A DNA stretch of 64,000 nucleotides. Source: Sclerurus mexicanus. Lineage: Eukaryota; Chordata; Aves; Passeriformes; Furnariidae. A model generated the notes under the pieces. It was given only the letters and a program-made list of their open reading frames with translations. It was not told the DNA's origin and did no database searches. Below, piece after piece: positions 37,604 to 50,430 of the stretch; the stretch's first letter is position 1, and every line of letters begins with the position of its first letter. The DNA lies in assembly GCA_013396755.1 (NCBI GenBank), contig VWZF01013053.1:2799707-2863706 (forward strand), given 5' to 3'. Position numbers and translations under genes: made by a program.

Positions 37604-37899
37604 GGAGACACATTGTGGGGGTTTTCAGCAAAGCTCAGCCTGTCACACAGCTGAGATGGACAAACCTGGCTTTGAGAGAGGCAGCCAAAAGCCTGGGACA
37701 GGGGTCGTGACCTGAGCTCAGCATTACTTAGAACCTCAGCCTACTTGTGTCATGAAGACTACTCAGCACTTTTCTTGTATTTATTATTAGAAAGCTAGAA
37801 GTTTATACTTTCTCTAAGTATTGAATTCCTATTTTCAAGTATCAAAGCAAGCTTTCTGCTAGTTTCAGTCTTTAAAAATCAATTTGAAATCAGCATTTT
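37604..37899. other. Unique sequence, nothing seen
   Basis: No frame, repeat or motif cluster is supported in this short stretch. Confidence 0.6.
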
Positions 37900-38420
37900 A
37901 TGTCGCAAGACCAAGCCAATCTCATAATATTGCCACAGTATAATAATAAACTGTTGAAAGTTCCTATTGCAAACCCTTCCTTGTAGTAATTAGTAACTAG
38001 TGTTTTGCATTATAACATTATTCAAATTCAATTGCTTGACAGACTCGCTGCATTATTAAACTTTTTGCTCTTGGGGCTTCTATTGCAATTTCTGGTGGTG
38101 GAATGTCAAGTGGCAATTTTCTGAAGTTCATTTTTAGTCATAAGGGCCAGTACATCCTCACTGAGAGCGGGTTCATTTGCTTCCAGGAAAGAAGGAAATG
38201 ATTAGGGTTAAATTCCCACTGGCCTTCATTAGGGAACCGATAGGAGTTTTCAAGTTGGTAACTTTCACTATTGAAACATATTTAACTTTAGCAACAGAAG
38301 GCAAACAACTTGAAGAGCGTGATGATTATTTGTGTCCCTGCTGCACATCGCCTGCAACTGGGCTTTCAAAGGGGAGTGGGAGAGCACTTTAAAGAACTGC
38401 CTTTATTCATGTCTAGTGAG
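37900..38420. promoter_or_regulatory. Candidate conserved non-coding enhancer
   Basis: This repeat-free block contains CAATTGCTTGACAG near 38,030, GCATTATTAAAC, TTCTATTGCAATTTC, a GTGGTGGAATGTCAAGTGGC segment and GAGCGTGATGATTATTTG near 38,316. Homeodomain-like (ATTA), TGACAG (TALE-like) and CAAT words are closely packed. The 71-codon and 101-codon frames overlapping its right side are not recognisable. Appearance is typical of developmental enhancers, but conservation has not been tested. Confidence 0.4.
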
Positions 38421-41400
38421 GCAATTGAAAACAAAAGACTGAGTCAATCGGTGGTGGGATCCCCAATGCAATGTGGCAGAGAACTTCCAGACCTGCTGAC
38501 AAGCTACAGGAGGCAAACCCGACCTTCACACACAGAAAATCCAGTGTCTACAGAACACAGTGAGATCATTGGGCTTCTGCTAAGAAAAATAGCACCTTAT
38601 TGCTGGCATTTATAATACTAAATATAAAATAAAAAAGATAAAATTAATCATAATAGATTATAGATTTACTCATACTAATTTATGCAAAACACTTGTTATA
38701 TCAACACTTCTAAAAGAAACACTAATTATTCGTAGGGACTAGTCACAGCAATTGCACGGGCCAAGATACGTCCGAGATGATGTAGTGGTAGGGAATGCAG
38801 ATGGGCCCCTTGTTGTGATAATGATCCATCCTATCAGTTTAGGGATAGGAAGGGACAAAGAAAACATGCAGTTAAATTAAATACAGTAAATCATTTAAGG
38901 ACAGTAAAACTGCTAATCCCAGAGTGGCTTCCTTTAAAATATCCCTGTGACTGTGAAGCAAACTGCAAATCCTACCTCGTCTTATAAGATGGAAGCCAAC
39001 AGGATTAAAAACTGCTTTTCAGAAGATATTTATCATGCACTGATTCATTATTCTCTACTCCTTTCATCAGGGGAAAAAAAGAAAGAAAGAGCTCAAAATT
39101 GTACTTAATTATTTTATCTCTGTCTGTTCCTGGAGTAATCCAGGTACAAGACGAGTACTGACCCCACCACAAAACCAGAGACAAATTCCTACAAGATGTG
39201 TTTTAAGAGCATCCCTGCAGTTGTGACTGTACACAGAGAGGTATACAGCAGAACAAAACCAGCAGACATTCTGGGTAAAAGAAAAGCAGAGAGATTGCTT
39301 TGATCCTTCAATCATAAGCTTCTAAGATGAAGGGTTTTGTTAAAATGAGCAAGTAATTTTCAGCTTTTATGGTAAATATCTGTGATCAACCTTGAGGTGT
39401 TCCTAGGTATCATCTTGCAACACTCCCCATCTACATGGTGCTGCACATGAAGCCTTCTCCTCTTCAGTCCCCCCTGTTACTACTTAAAGATACTTAAAGT
39501 AGTCTGCATTTTTTTCAAAATGCTTGACGTTTATTATTTAATGGGGTTGTTTTGGTTTTGGTCTTCTTGTTTTTTTTTCCAAATGTGATATATTACAGAT
39601 AATTTTATCGTGTCAAATCTTTCTTTTGGTTATCCTTGACTACTCATGCTACTCCCCTCTTCCCCCCAGGCATTCCCTCTGGATATTTGAGACTTTATTA
39701 CATCAGTAAACCAGGAACAGAAACACTAAAAAGGCAGGAGTTTCTGCAGAGTTAAATCCTTAACTCAGCCTCTTCAGAGGCTCCTTAGGAAATAAACACC
39801 AGCTCCAAAATGAAGAACTACATTGTTAGGCTATTGTAGAGGAGAAGAGACATTTGGACACGTAGCATAAAATGCCACTGGATTTTATGTTCAATGAAGA
39901 AGGATTTAGCCAACTCCTGGTGACACAAGACCTGATGTCCAGTCAGGTGCAGCAGACACTGCAGTAACTGCATCACCAGACTTCCAGATGAAACTGGTAC
40001 AGACCCCCAGACTCACCCTCAGACACTGGTGCTTGCTGCAGCACCTGCCAGGACTGTGGGGACAGCACTTCTGCCTGCATTGTCCATCTTTTACAGACAT
40101 GGAAACTATTTCAGGTTCCAAATCCAACAGTTTAGTATTTTCCAAGGTGGTAAATTAACTTTATTTCCATTATTTTCAACTCATAATAAACGGAGAACTA
40201 CTAACATAAATAAGGTTAGGCTTGAACATAAGCCAAAAAGCAGAATATGCTTTTTATTAAAATTTGGGGTTTGAGGAATATAATTCTTCTTGAATGTGGG
40301 GATGGCCAGATTTGAAACACTAGGATTTTGCTCCTAATCTGATTTTTACCATGTGTGCTTTACTTGAAAGAAACCCACAATGATATTTCCAATCTCTCTC
40401 TTGCTCTTAAACTAATATCCTCCTATGTGCCACTGTCAAGAGAGCCAGTTTTAACTACACTTGTTGGGCGTAGGCAAGATGAGAAAATACATAAAGAAAA
40501 AGGTAGATCAAGCAATTTTAGCAAGTAGTGAAAACAAACAAAAAAGTACATTATGAGCTACGCAACTCGAGATGATTTTGTAAACTTACAAATACGGTGA
40601 CTTGTCTCTTATTGTTACAGCAGGAAGAATAATCAGTCCAAAGACTGACCTACTCCCAGGGAAAGTGGTACTTGAGTGACGTGCAGGCCTTTAAAACCTT
40701 AATGCTATGATGCGACACGATAGCAAAGTAAGCTATACAAGTGATGAAATTATTAGCTGTGTCTTTCAAACTTCAAGCTTAGAAGCTCCACGATTCTCCC
40801 TGGGCTGGGCAAAGGTAAGACACTCATTCATCAGAGGAGGAGGAAGGGTTAAGAGGCAGACACAGCAATAACCTAGAGAACTTCGGAGTTCACAGATACA
40901 AGACCGCTCTCTGTGGGTTGTATCAGGGAAACTTGTTATTCAGAAGCCATAAAGGAAAATATTCCCCCATCTGAGACCTTCTGCAGAATTTAAAAGAAAA
41001 TTTGTTTTCTTGAGCAAATCAAAGAAAATAAAAAGAAAAAACCCAAGAAGCTTTTCTGCAAGAAAACAAAGAAACAAGGCAAAAGCTTCAGCACTGACAC
41101 TGTTCCCTGTCAAGCTGTAGATCTGAAGCAGAAGGGTTTTGGCTGGGATATGTGCCACAGAGGAATTAGAGCATATCTAGACCTTGCAAGGTGGTGCATC
41201 ACTGTTTCCTGCACAATGTCATGGTGAAAACTGAAGTTAGAAGCTCCACTAAGATTTCATAATATTAATTGTGCTGCTGGTTCTGTCCTCCAGAGTGAAA
41301 TAACCAAATGTTGAGTTACTGTAAGGGAGACTATGTTTGAAGGTCCTGTTGCAGTTTATCAGTCTGTTCCATAGTCTATACAAGACATTTTCTTAAAAAA

Positions 41401-43539
41401 TTGCCAGTGACCTATTTTTTAAATATAACACACTGTGGGTTGAAGACAGGAAGAAAGGAATAAATACTAGCAGGGGGAAGTGAAAAACTAAAGCACAAGA
41501 ATAAGTAGTCTTTAATAAACACCAGCTGGCAATGAAATCGGGGTCTGAAGGAACTTCCGAGACAGTTTTTCTCTAAGTCATGGAGGTAAGAAACATAAGT
41601 AGTTTCAGAGCTTGGTTGGCTACACCACTGCAGACCATAAACTTCATGAGTCAGGGTGCCCCCTTCACTTCAATGATTTGGCATTTGTGCTAAACAAAAT
41701 ATTTCACTGAAAAAATAACCTTTGCACTTTATGTAATGTCAGGCCTGTTTCTCATTCGTTTGAGCTTCGTTAGAAATTTATACACATGTTATTACTTGAT
41801 AAACAACAGAATAATTTGTCCTAGCCTTCATTTCTGAAAAGAAAAAAAAGGAGATAAAAGGAAGAAACTCAACCAAAGAAACCCTTCACTCCTGCAATGT
41901 TATCTTGCTGAAACCTTACAGCAAAATGTAAAAACACAGCCGCTGTCATTTACCAGATTCTCCAGTACTCCTCTAAAGCCAGATAAGATGAATACCAAAA
42001 TCTCTACGGACAGTATATAAACTGCAGTATAAATGGGAAAATGTGAAACAGAATTCATTAAAACACATCAGTAGCTCTACTACCAGCTTAGAATGGATTG
42101 ATTCAGGGGAAAATCCTGTGCAGAACTTACTGAACTGCTGCTGGCAGGCAGCAGAGGCTGAACATGTGCACAAGTGATAACTGGGGAGACTGCAGAAGGC
42201 CTCGTGGCAATTTAAATGCATAGGCTGCAGACAATTCAGACTGATTCTCCACAACCATTTGTAGTGGTTTATGTCATTACTTTCTGCAGCAAATGGCTGG
42301 GAACAGAAGGCTAGCTACGTTTTTTAAAAAGTATCAGGACCCTCGCTGCCTGCTCAAAGATTTGGTGAAGTCAACTCATCACTTAAGTTGTGTCCTTGCA
42401 AGAAAGAAAAAACCTTATGATCATGACGTGCTCTGCCAAGGTTGCTGGCGGCAAAAGAGACCCTCAAGTCAGGGACACAAAGAAAGATGCTGAGGAACTA
42501 TTTAGCTTTGCATACAATGAACATTCTAGTCCTTCAATTCTCAGGCACACTAAGACAAAATTAAACTAGGAGTTATTCAACCAAATACCATCCAGTGAAC
42601 TAATGATGAAACCATATTTAATACCCTGAAACCCTGAATCAATATCCCATGCCCTTAAAATCTGTTCCTTCACAACATTAATGAACTCTGCTACTTCTCC
42701 TTGATACACAAATACCTACAAGACTGAGTTTAGATACAGAGGTACTTGAAAAACACATTTGATATTCTATTTTATCCCAGTCATCTAAACATGTTAAGAT
42801 ATCCTAGAAAATTTACTAAGGGGGGAGCTGGCTCTGGGCTCTGTAAATTTTATCGAATCTGTCTGGATTTGCTGATTTCAAAGCCTTGCCAATAAGCAAA
42901 CAGATAAATAAATCATATCCAGAGCTGATCCAAATGGCCACATCATCCAAAGTCCTTAGGGAAGAGCAGAGGAACAACAGATGTTTTGGAAATAAAACTG
43001 TGTTAGCACAGATGTATCAGCAGAACCTTCAAATAAAGACTACGAACTTAAATTACATGCCATCCTACAAAAGATCCTTTTTGAATAAGGCAAAAATGGA
43101 TTCAAATATCACCCAGCCTTATCCAAGGTAGTTTATTCTGGTATCCATCAGTGAGCCCCCCCCACTGCTACCAATAGCAGTGCTGCAAGGGCAGATGTGC
43201 TGCTGCAGCCAGTTCAGGCAGTGTGCAACAGCAAATCCTAACAATGCTCCCAATGTCCCTAATCCCCAAACAGAATGGGCAAGCTCAGTGTTGATTTCCA
43301 GGCTGTAAGGCTTCTTTCAGCACTTGCAATGCCTCCAACAATGTCCCTTGTTTGATCCAGCACTTCCCAGCGCTCCCTTCCCTGCACGCAGCTTGTTCCT
43401 CATCAGGCAAGAACAAACACTTCACATTTGCCACCGGCAGCAACGTTCCCAAAACTTTTTAGCTGAAAAACATTAAAGCTGACAAAATCCAGACCATCCT
43501 CTGGATTTTCTTTTCCAAACAACCAAAAACAGTACTTTA
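38421..43539. other. Unique AT-rich sequence, no gene seen
   Basis: Over 5 kb hold no supported gene, RNA or transposon. Frames stay below 101 codons and are unrecognisable. Small low-complexity patches: T/G-rich 39,541-39,582, A-rich 40,990-41,045 and 41,837-41,850, C8 at 43,156-43,163. Confidence 0.55.
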
Positions 43540-43990
43540 TTTTGAACTGTAATTCATTACTGTTGCTTTCCTTAGCCATGCTTGTTTTGCTTGCCTGACC
43601 TTTTGCTATTTATTCTTTACATTTTATTTGCTTAGGTAGGTTCTTCCACTGGATTATCTTAAGTTATTTTCATCCATCACGGACTCATTAGAGTTGTGTC
43701 ACAAGACCAGTCCTCCTATGTAAGAGTAGATATTTTTGTAAATTAGGCATGCAAACGTACATGTCCTATTTAATAATTCCTAATTCTGCATGCACAAACG
43801 TAATGCGTGCAGGCAGCCAACTAAAGCCATCAGGGTTCTGCTTCTTGGTGTTTTTCCTGTAACAAAGGCACAAAATATGATAAAGGGCTGAAATGAGGGG
43901 AACAGAGCTATGCTTTAGCTAATTATGGTTAGGAAAAAAATACAAATTCATGGCTGCCATTTGTCACAGACTTAACTTTGAATTATTGGA
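43540..43990. promoter_or_regulatory. Candidate conserved non-coding enhancer
   Basis: This motif-dense, repeat-free block includes TGTAATTCATTACTG near 43,547, ATTGGATTATCTTAAG-like words near 43,650, TAATAATTCCTAATTCTGCATGC near 43,770-43,795, and TTTAGCTAATTATGGTTAGG near 43,914. There is no frame of interest. The density of TAATTA-like cores and the GCATGC/CATGCAA words fit an enhancer bound by homeodomain factors. Not aligned. Confidence 0.4.
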
Positions 43991-44764
43991 GAGGTAGCAA
44001 AACACCAACAGGACTTGGGCATATACCAACACACCACGTTGTCAGTCCCTTCTCGGAAATTCTTCTGGAGATAATACTTCTGGGAATGACGCTAATTAGT
44101 CACCAATCAGCTTTACCAGCTCTGTAACACTGTTCCCAGAAACAGCATCTTTCTGCAGTTGTATTTCCAGGAACAATACATGGTATGTACAGGCAGGCAA
44201 AAAAGGCAATAAATACTTAAATATACATGAAGCCAACAAGAGCCTGACTCCTAAGTGGTAGAGACTTTCCTAAGGCCTGTTCTTTCAAAACAACACTTAT
44301 GTTTTAGTCAGAGGAAACGTTACTATTGATTAAATTGATACAATTCTTATCGAACTGGGCTCCTTTGCAGCATGAAGTGCACACCAATTTTGTGTTGTGT
44401 AGCATACAAAAATCAAGAAACTGTGACTGATCTGCTTGCTTTGGCACAATGGAACCTTCATCAGCCAAACTGAAAAAACAATCCTCGTCGTGTCCTTTAC
44501 CAACATGAACAGAGACCTTCCCTGGTCTCATTGACTGTGCTACAGGATTTGGACCCAAACAGTAGTTTCAAAGGTACACAAGATACTTAGAAGGCAGATA
44601 AACAGGTTACAGATATTGATTTTATAGCAAATTAGGTTCATAACTTGGTTAAGTGCCTTATGAAAATCCAACCTGCTGCACATTTAGATGCTCAGGCAAC
44701 AGCAAATCTGGCTCTTCCTTTTCAATAATTAAAGCTATAGCATACATTCAAAATCATTTTATCA
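43991..44764. other. Unique sequence, no gene seen
   Basis: An 84-codon minus frame at 44,304-44,558 is not recognisable. No repeats are recognised until the CR1 copy that follows. Confidence 0.55.
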
Positions 44765-45150
44765 CTTCACAGAATCACAGAATATGCTCAGTTGGAAGGG
44801 GCCCACAAGGATCATCCAACCCTTAGCCCTGCACAGGACCTTTCCCAAGAGTCACACCATGTGCCTGAATCATCCAAATGTTTCTCGAACTCTGCCAGCC
44901 TTGGTGCTGTGCCCACTGTCCTGGGGAGCCTGTTCACCCAGTGACCCTCTGGGTGCAGAACCTTTTCCTAATACCCAACCTAAACCTCCCCTGACACAGC
45001 TTCAGGCCATTCCCTCTGGTGCTGTCCCTGGTCCCCACAGAGCAGAACTCAGTGCCTGCCCCTCCTCTCCCCCTCAGGAGGACGCTGTACCTACAAGTGA
45101 GGTCTCCCCTCAGTCTCCTCTTTTGCCTGCACAGACTCAGATTTACTTCC
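44765..45150 (-). mobile_element. CR1 LINE 3' part, minus orientation
   Basis: A 5'-truncated CR1 copy of nearly 400 bases in reverse orientation. It begins with the tail repeat ACAGAATCACAGAAT, then GTTGGAAGGGGCCC, AAGGATCATCCAACCC, CTGTCCTGGGGAGCCTGTTC, CAGTGACCCTCTGGGTG, AGAACCTTTTCC, ACCTAAACCTCCCCTGACAC, CATTCCCTCTGGTGCTGTCC and CAGAGCAGAACTCAGTGCC. It ends near the TCTCCCCTCAGTCTCCTCTT region. These are standard 3' segments of avian CR1. The 147-codon plus frame and 72-codon minus frame across it are by-products, not genes. Confidence 0.93.
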
Positions 45151-46235
45151 AAGTCACCACATCTAAAAGCAGTTTCCTAACCAGACTTCTGCAGCTGTTT
45201 TTTCTGCCCCACGTACTTGAGCAGTGATTCCATGGGGGAACAGTGCTTAGAAGGCAATGAATTTCATTCCACCACTAAAGATGAAGGTGAAGGTTACTGA
45301 GCTGCATCGTGGTCACAGTCACTTGGAACCGGCCAAAGCATTCCAATTAGCACTTGTGTTGGAATATCACATGGATGCTAATGTAAAATGAATCCTTTAC
45401 AAGTTTAGGTGGATTTCCTCAAATATATACTGTCATAGAGTTCCTTGTTAAAGCAGATCTAATTGCAACTTTGGGAAGAGGAATAGACCGTGAAATAGAT
45501 ATCTACATTGAAAAAAAATAATTGAAATTACAGTATTAACTACTTCATCAGGCAGACTGGGAGCAGGGAGGGGTTGCTGTTTTTAAGCAGTCTGTAAAGG
45601 TAAAATGGAACTTATACAATTTGTCATCCTTTGAAAAAGAAACAAAAAAATCTGTTTGCTCTAGATTTTTTTTCAGAAAATACTGGAACTACTTTCAAAG
45701 TTGAACCAATTTTTTAGTTTTGTCACTAAAATACTTAGATTTTGATACAAATAGAAAAATATTTAAATTTTCCTTTATTCAGTATTCTTTACAGAGAACC
45801 AACAATAAAACTAATTTTGAATTATAAAATTACTAATTGACTGAAATTATGCACACTGGCTTTGTAATTTGGAGAAATGATCATTGAAAAAGGGTACCTT
45901 AAAACCTTCACTGATTCCAAGGGTAGGTTGTACCAGGGACAACTTCAGAAACTCTGTGCCAGAAGAAATCACTTGGAAGGAAACCTGCAGAATGCATGTG
46001 CTAATTTTCATGAGGGCAATGAGAATTTACTCATTTGAATCTTGGCTTTAGTTTAAGGCTTATTGGGAGATCAAAATATTTTGGATAATGTGCCTGGCTG
46101 ACGTTCAGAAGGAATCCTTTCCACATCATCGCTTCCCTTACTGACCACAGACCAATAAAAACCACAGCAACAAAAAGAAAGTGGAAGCAACCAAAGCTAC
46201 CAGGATTTTATTTCTTAGCCCAATTAAAGGACACG
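45151..46235. other. Unique AT-rich sequence, no gene seen
   Basis: No frame of interest is present. Sequence just after the CR1 copy (45,150-45,230) may still be its degraded 5' part. From 45,600 to 45,860 the DNA is very AT-rich. Confidence 0.55.
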
Positions 46236-46239
46236 GAGA

Positions 46240-46880
46240 ATATTTGATTGAACTTCTGTTGTTTGTATTAGCAGTGCCTACAAAGAGGCCAAAATGTTTT
46301 GGCATTCATTAGATAGTAAAATGTTGCCAAAAGATTCTATCCAGAAGACCCATCAAATGTTAGAATTAATGGAAGATGTTCTCAATGCTCTTTTTTTTTT
46401 CCTGCCACTTAGAATTTCTGCTGTCTTTTCCCTTTGTGCTTCTCAGGGAAAAAGAAAGGACCAACGTGATTTAAAGATTATTGGCACTCTAGACTGTAAA
46501 ATAAGGTTTCTTCGATAGAGATGGATAGCAATGACAGCCCACTTTCCAAAATTTTATTCCTGCCTGTTCACAGAGACCTTTAAAGAGGAAAACATACCCA
46601 TACCATGTCCCTTTCCTCGTTTGCTGAGGGCAAACTTGACCATACTTAGCAAAATAACCACACAAATGAAGAAAAAACCCCATGAACAGTAAATCTTTTG
46701 TCAAAGACATTATGGTCCTCACGCATCAACAAACCTCATTTTTCTTCACAAATGATCTCAAGTGTCCGTCAATCAAATGAACATGTCTTTAAATCAACCT
46801 TTTCATTATTTTGTGATAGAGGATGTGAAATACTGATAAACAGATGATAAACAGATTGAGGATTGTGAGCCTGTTCTTGT
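46240..46880. promoter_or_regulatory. Candidate conserved non-coding region with tandem forkhead-like sites
   Basis: Two motif-rich parts (about 46,260-46,420 and 46,720-46,880) flank a less distinctive middle. The right part has TCAATCAAATGAAC near 46,769 and a perfect tandem duplication of GATAAACAGAT at 46,835-46,845 and 46,846-46,856, each unit holding an ATAAACA forkhead-type core. The 74-77 codon frames in the middle are not recognisable. The regulatory assignment is inference. Confidence 0.33.
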
Positions 46881-49800
46881 GGCTATTTTATTTTTCTCTT
46901 TAGTGATGATCTTTGTTTCTCTACTTCTATTCCTTCCACGCTCTGCACAGAAACATTACACGAGGAAAAGCATGGATGCCATTTTCCTGATCCTTTAAAA
47001 AGGCTTATTTATTGAGGTTATTCTTTAAAATGTAAAGTAATATATGTATCAACTACTATTAAATTTTTCTCATAAGACTGTAAATGTAAAAAGAAATCTA
47101 TTCATATCAAATTCTATTATCTATGCAAGATGGCTCAGGAACATATATATTCAGATGTGGCATATACAGCCTCAGAAACTAGTAAAATACCAGATAATTA
47201 TGAAGAAACAGCCTGCAGATTTGATTATAGATATGAAGCCTCTCAAGATTTTTAGGCTTATTTTAAAGCAGTGTTGGATAATGTGTCTACACTGTTATTT
47301 CCAGAGCTGAAGGAGAATGAACACAGTATTTTTGGTACTGCTCCCTGTGAGAATGCTGCTTCACATTTCCAGCTTGAGCTCCACTAAAATGCTACTGACG
47401 AATCGTCATTAGATGTCAAGGAGGGGGTACATCTGCCAGGCAGAAGGATCATAACAACCTTCACATCTGCTAGATCTGGACCTGCACGGGGACCTAGTGT
47501 AAGGCCAGGAGCAGCAATTCAGGCAAGCCCAGAGGAAAGGCTGCTGTCTAAGGCTTCCCAGCATGAAACCAGCAAAAGCAGAACGAGAAGCATGAGCAGC
47601 AATGGGAGGACAGTGGCCATGGCTTGAGCAAAGCTGTGCTGTGTTGACTTGAACCTGTTTCCTTGTGCATCCACTGGTTAAGTGGAAAGTCTTCTATACT
47701 GCGCACTTAGAGCCTCCAAAACACAGCATTGTCCCAATTACGGCCTTTTAAAATGAGTGTTTTCATTGATTGGGCTAACCTGCTAGAAATTTGAGCGTAT
47801 TTTCATGTGGCCAACACCACTATACTCATTACAATATATTTATTTCCCTGCTTTTCTGCAAGGGAATAAAAATACAGTAATTCACATTAAGATCCTCAAA
47901 TGACAATGACAACAAAACAAGATTAATAACTGCCACAACCAACCTGCCAAGGAAAGTCATTCAGCTAATGCTACAGAGGATGCTTCTGCCAAGCCACTGA
48001 AGAAGGAAGCACAATTCAGAGATTGTTTCCTTTACTCAGTGCAAGTGTATTTAGTAAAGGTCCTGGGCCAGAAACACAGATGACAAATGGAGGTCTAAAT
48101 TACGGACTAGTAAATGGGGAAAAGGCAGAATAAATTGCCATAAACTGACAAAAACCAAAAATGGTTATGACAAGGAATGTGAGACCACAGATGACCCTCT
48201 GGCAGGTTGTTGAGATTTTAAGCTGGTGCTACAATTCTTCCTCATCTATTTCTCTAGTTGGAAAATCACCTATTTCCATGGTTTCTAAATGAACATTTAG
48301 AGTTTTATGAAAGTACCTACCAAAGACTCGTATTCCTCAACAGCCACACAATTTATTAGATCAAAATTGCAAACATGCAAACTGCTCAGCAGAATGCAAA
48401 TATGCAAAGTATGGGCAAAAGAGGAAAAAATTAAATGTCTAAAATTGAACTAACAGCATTATAAACTTTACAGCACAGGGTTTTTTTTCAGGATAGACTC
48501 AGCTTTTAAGGAAACAGACATGTCACTTTGACAATGTAACTATACACACTTTAACCAAAACTTAATAAAAATGACATATATTCAGTGAATGATAAAGGGA
48601 AAGTCTTACATTTATTTAATCCCTCACACAATGGAGCCAATGTGCCTACCAATTGGGCTATTCACACATAAATTGTATTTAGTGGCTTCCTGTTAATATG
48701 CTGTAGTTCTATAATGAGAGCCCAGCAATCTCACAGCTCAAGCACCCGTGTTCCTGCACTGCCATCAAACTGAGCACCAACACAGGAAAGTCCATTTGAC
48801 CTTGAAGGTTTAAATTTTGAGTATCCCACCACTTCACAAAAACACATGTCAAGTTCTCTGTAGTTTTTTTTTTCCTTTAAAGGTGGGAGGCAGCAATAAA
48901 TCTTGCACTTTAACAGCTTAGAACCAACACAATTTTCACAAGAATTAATTAGAAAACTGTGGTCCATTTCAATAAAAACAGGATCTGGTGATTCTTGCAA
49001 TGGTCTTTTGGCATAAAATTGATTTTCTGAAGGCAAAAGACAATAAATCACCCATAAATTCATAAATTTTCATTCAAGAAAACTAGAAAAATTGATGAAG
49101 CAAAGCCTGAGCTCATACAGATTCAATTTTTTAATTGTGTGTTTCACTAACCATAAGCCATTTAACTAATGAGCAATTCAGAAACCTGTCAGAGCAAAAT
49201 TTGTAACCGTATTGTAGTCCAGGAAAAACATCAGTTCAGAAGAACATGTGCAGCATACAGCAGGCAGGTTTACCATACACACCTTACCTCCAGTGTTTCA
49301 AAACAAGGCCAGCCTGGAGCACATGATACCTTCAGGTGATCTTCAAAGCTTTCTGCTTTACCCTGACTACATGGAATATGCACCACCCACCGCAATGAAT
49401 TCTTGGTGTGATTACATCAACGGGTATTTTAGATGCTACACAGAAACAATGATTTTTTTTTGGCCTAAAGGACTATCATGCAAATCTGTCTAATAAAAAA
49501 GCCTCCTCTGAGCCAAGACTATTACAAAAAAGACAGCCCCCTGCCAAGTCATGTTGCATCTCCTGTCTCCCTCTCCGCAGAGGGAAAACAAATGCTCCCA
49601 CATCCTCCAGTGGTCTTTACAGCCAAAAGCTGTCCCAGTGTCACATCACAGCTTGTGGCAGCTCAAATAAAGAAAAATGCAACTCCACTGAATACATCAC
49701 ACACCAGGCAGTGCTGCTCTCCTCCACTCAAGGAGATGAAAAGCTCAGTGTAGGTGTAGCTGATGGTGAACAAAGCCTTAATCAGCAGGGCAGAGATGTG

Positions 49801-49950
49801 GAACTTCAGTAGATTCTAGATGATGTGTTTGATTCTTAAATACTGAACTGACTTGCAAGTCCTTGAGTTCAAGCTTGAGTACATCGTAAGGGCCTTTTCG
49901 TGTAATTTTGAGATTCCGTCAAACAGCAGCATCTCACTAGAGTGTTCTTC
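46881..49950. other. Unique AT-rich sequence, no gene seen
   Basis: Frames up to 110 codons (48,731-49,063, minus) are not recognisable. A perfect POU octamer lies at 48,394-48,401, inside a cluster of ATGCAAA-like words from 48,370 to 48,417. The stretch at 47,400-47,660 is slightly GC-richer, without repeat identity. Confidence 0.55.
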
Positions 49951-49980
49951 AACACAGAAACACAGAATGGCTTGGGTTGG
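49951..49980 (-). mobile_element. Short CR1 terminal remnant, minus orientation
   Basis: Thirty bases, AACACAGAAACACAGAATGG then CTTGGGTTGG, match the reverse complement of a CR1 3' terminus. Sequence beyond 49,981 does not continue into the usual AAGGGACC block. Either a tiny remnant or a chance match is possible. Confidence 0.5.
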
Positions 49981-50169
49981 TGTTAGGTAACAGGTTCTCT
50001 AACTTCCTTTTCTTCAAAGTCTTCCTAGTATATGTGACCAACAGTGCTGTGCGTACAGAAGGAAATAAACTGAAGCCCCTTTGGTATAACTATGAAAAAT
50101 TTGACCCAAATTATGGCAGTAACATTGGTTTCCAATCCAAGTTTCTTTTAGAAGAATGACTCTCTAGAA
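49981..50169. other. Unique sequence, nothing seen
   Basis: A 60-codon frame occupies most of this stretch, with no recognisable motif. Confidence 0.55.
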
Positions 50170-50430
50170 AAACTCAACAAATCTGTTGCCTGTATTTCAG
50201 TAAAGTTGTATCTCTGCACATTAATCAATTCAACATTTTCATTCACTTTATCCAAGTTTGCTTATGATCCTATTTGCTAATTTATGCCCAATGTCACTCT
50301 TATGCATGATTTATGACATTTAAAAATAACTCATCCTACTCAAAGCCTAATGGATTTGATCTGAATTCACTAATATAAATTAAATGTGTCCTAACAATAA
50401 TTTTACATTATTCACTCAAGTACTGCTCAA
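50170..50430. promoter_or_regulatory. Candidate conserved non-coding element
   Basis: This AT-rich, repeat-free block has many homeodomain-type words: CACATTAATCAATTC near 50,218, GCTAATTTATGCCC near 50,276, ATGCATGATTTATGAC near 50,303 and CTAATATAAATTAAATG near 50,370. There is no open frame of note. Texture resembles conserved enhancers. Not aligned. Confidence 0.35.

Noticed and set aside
44784..45227. 147-codon plus-strand open frame
   Set aside because: It lies almost wholly within a reverse CR1 3' end and reads the antisense strand of the element.
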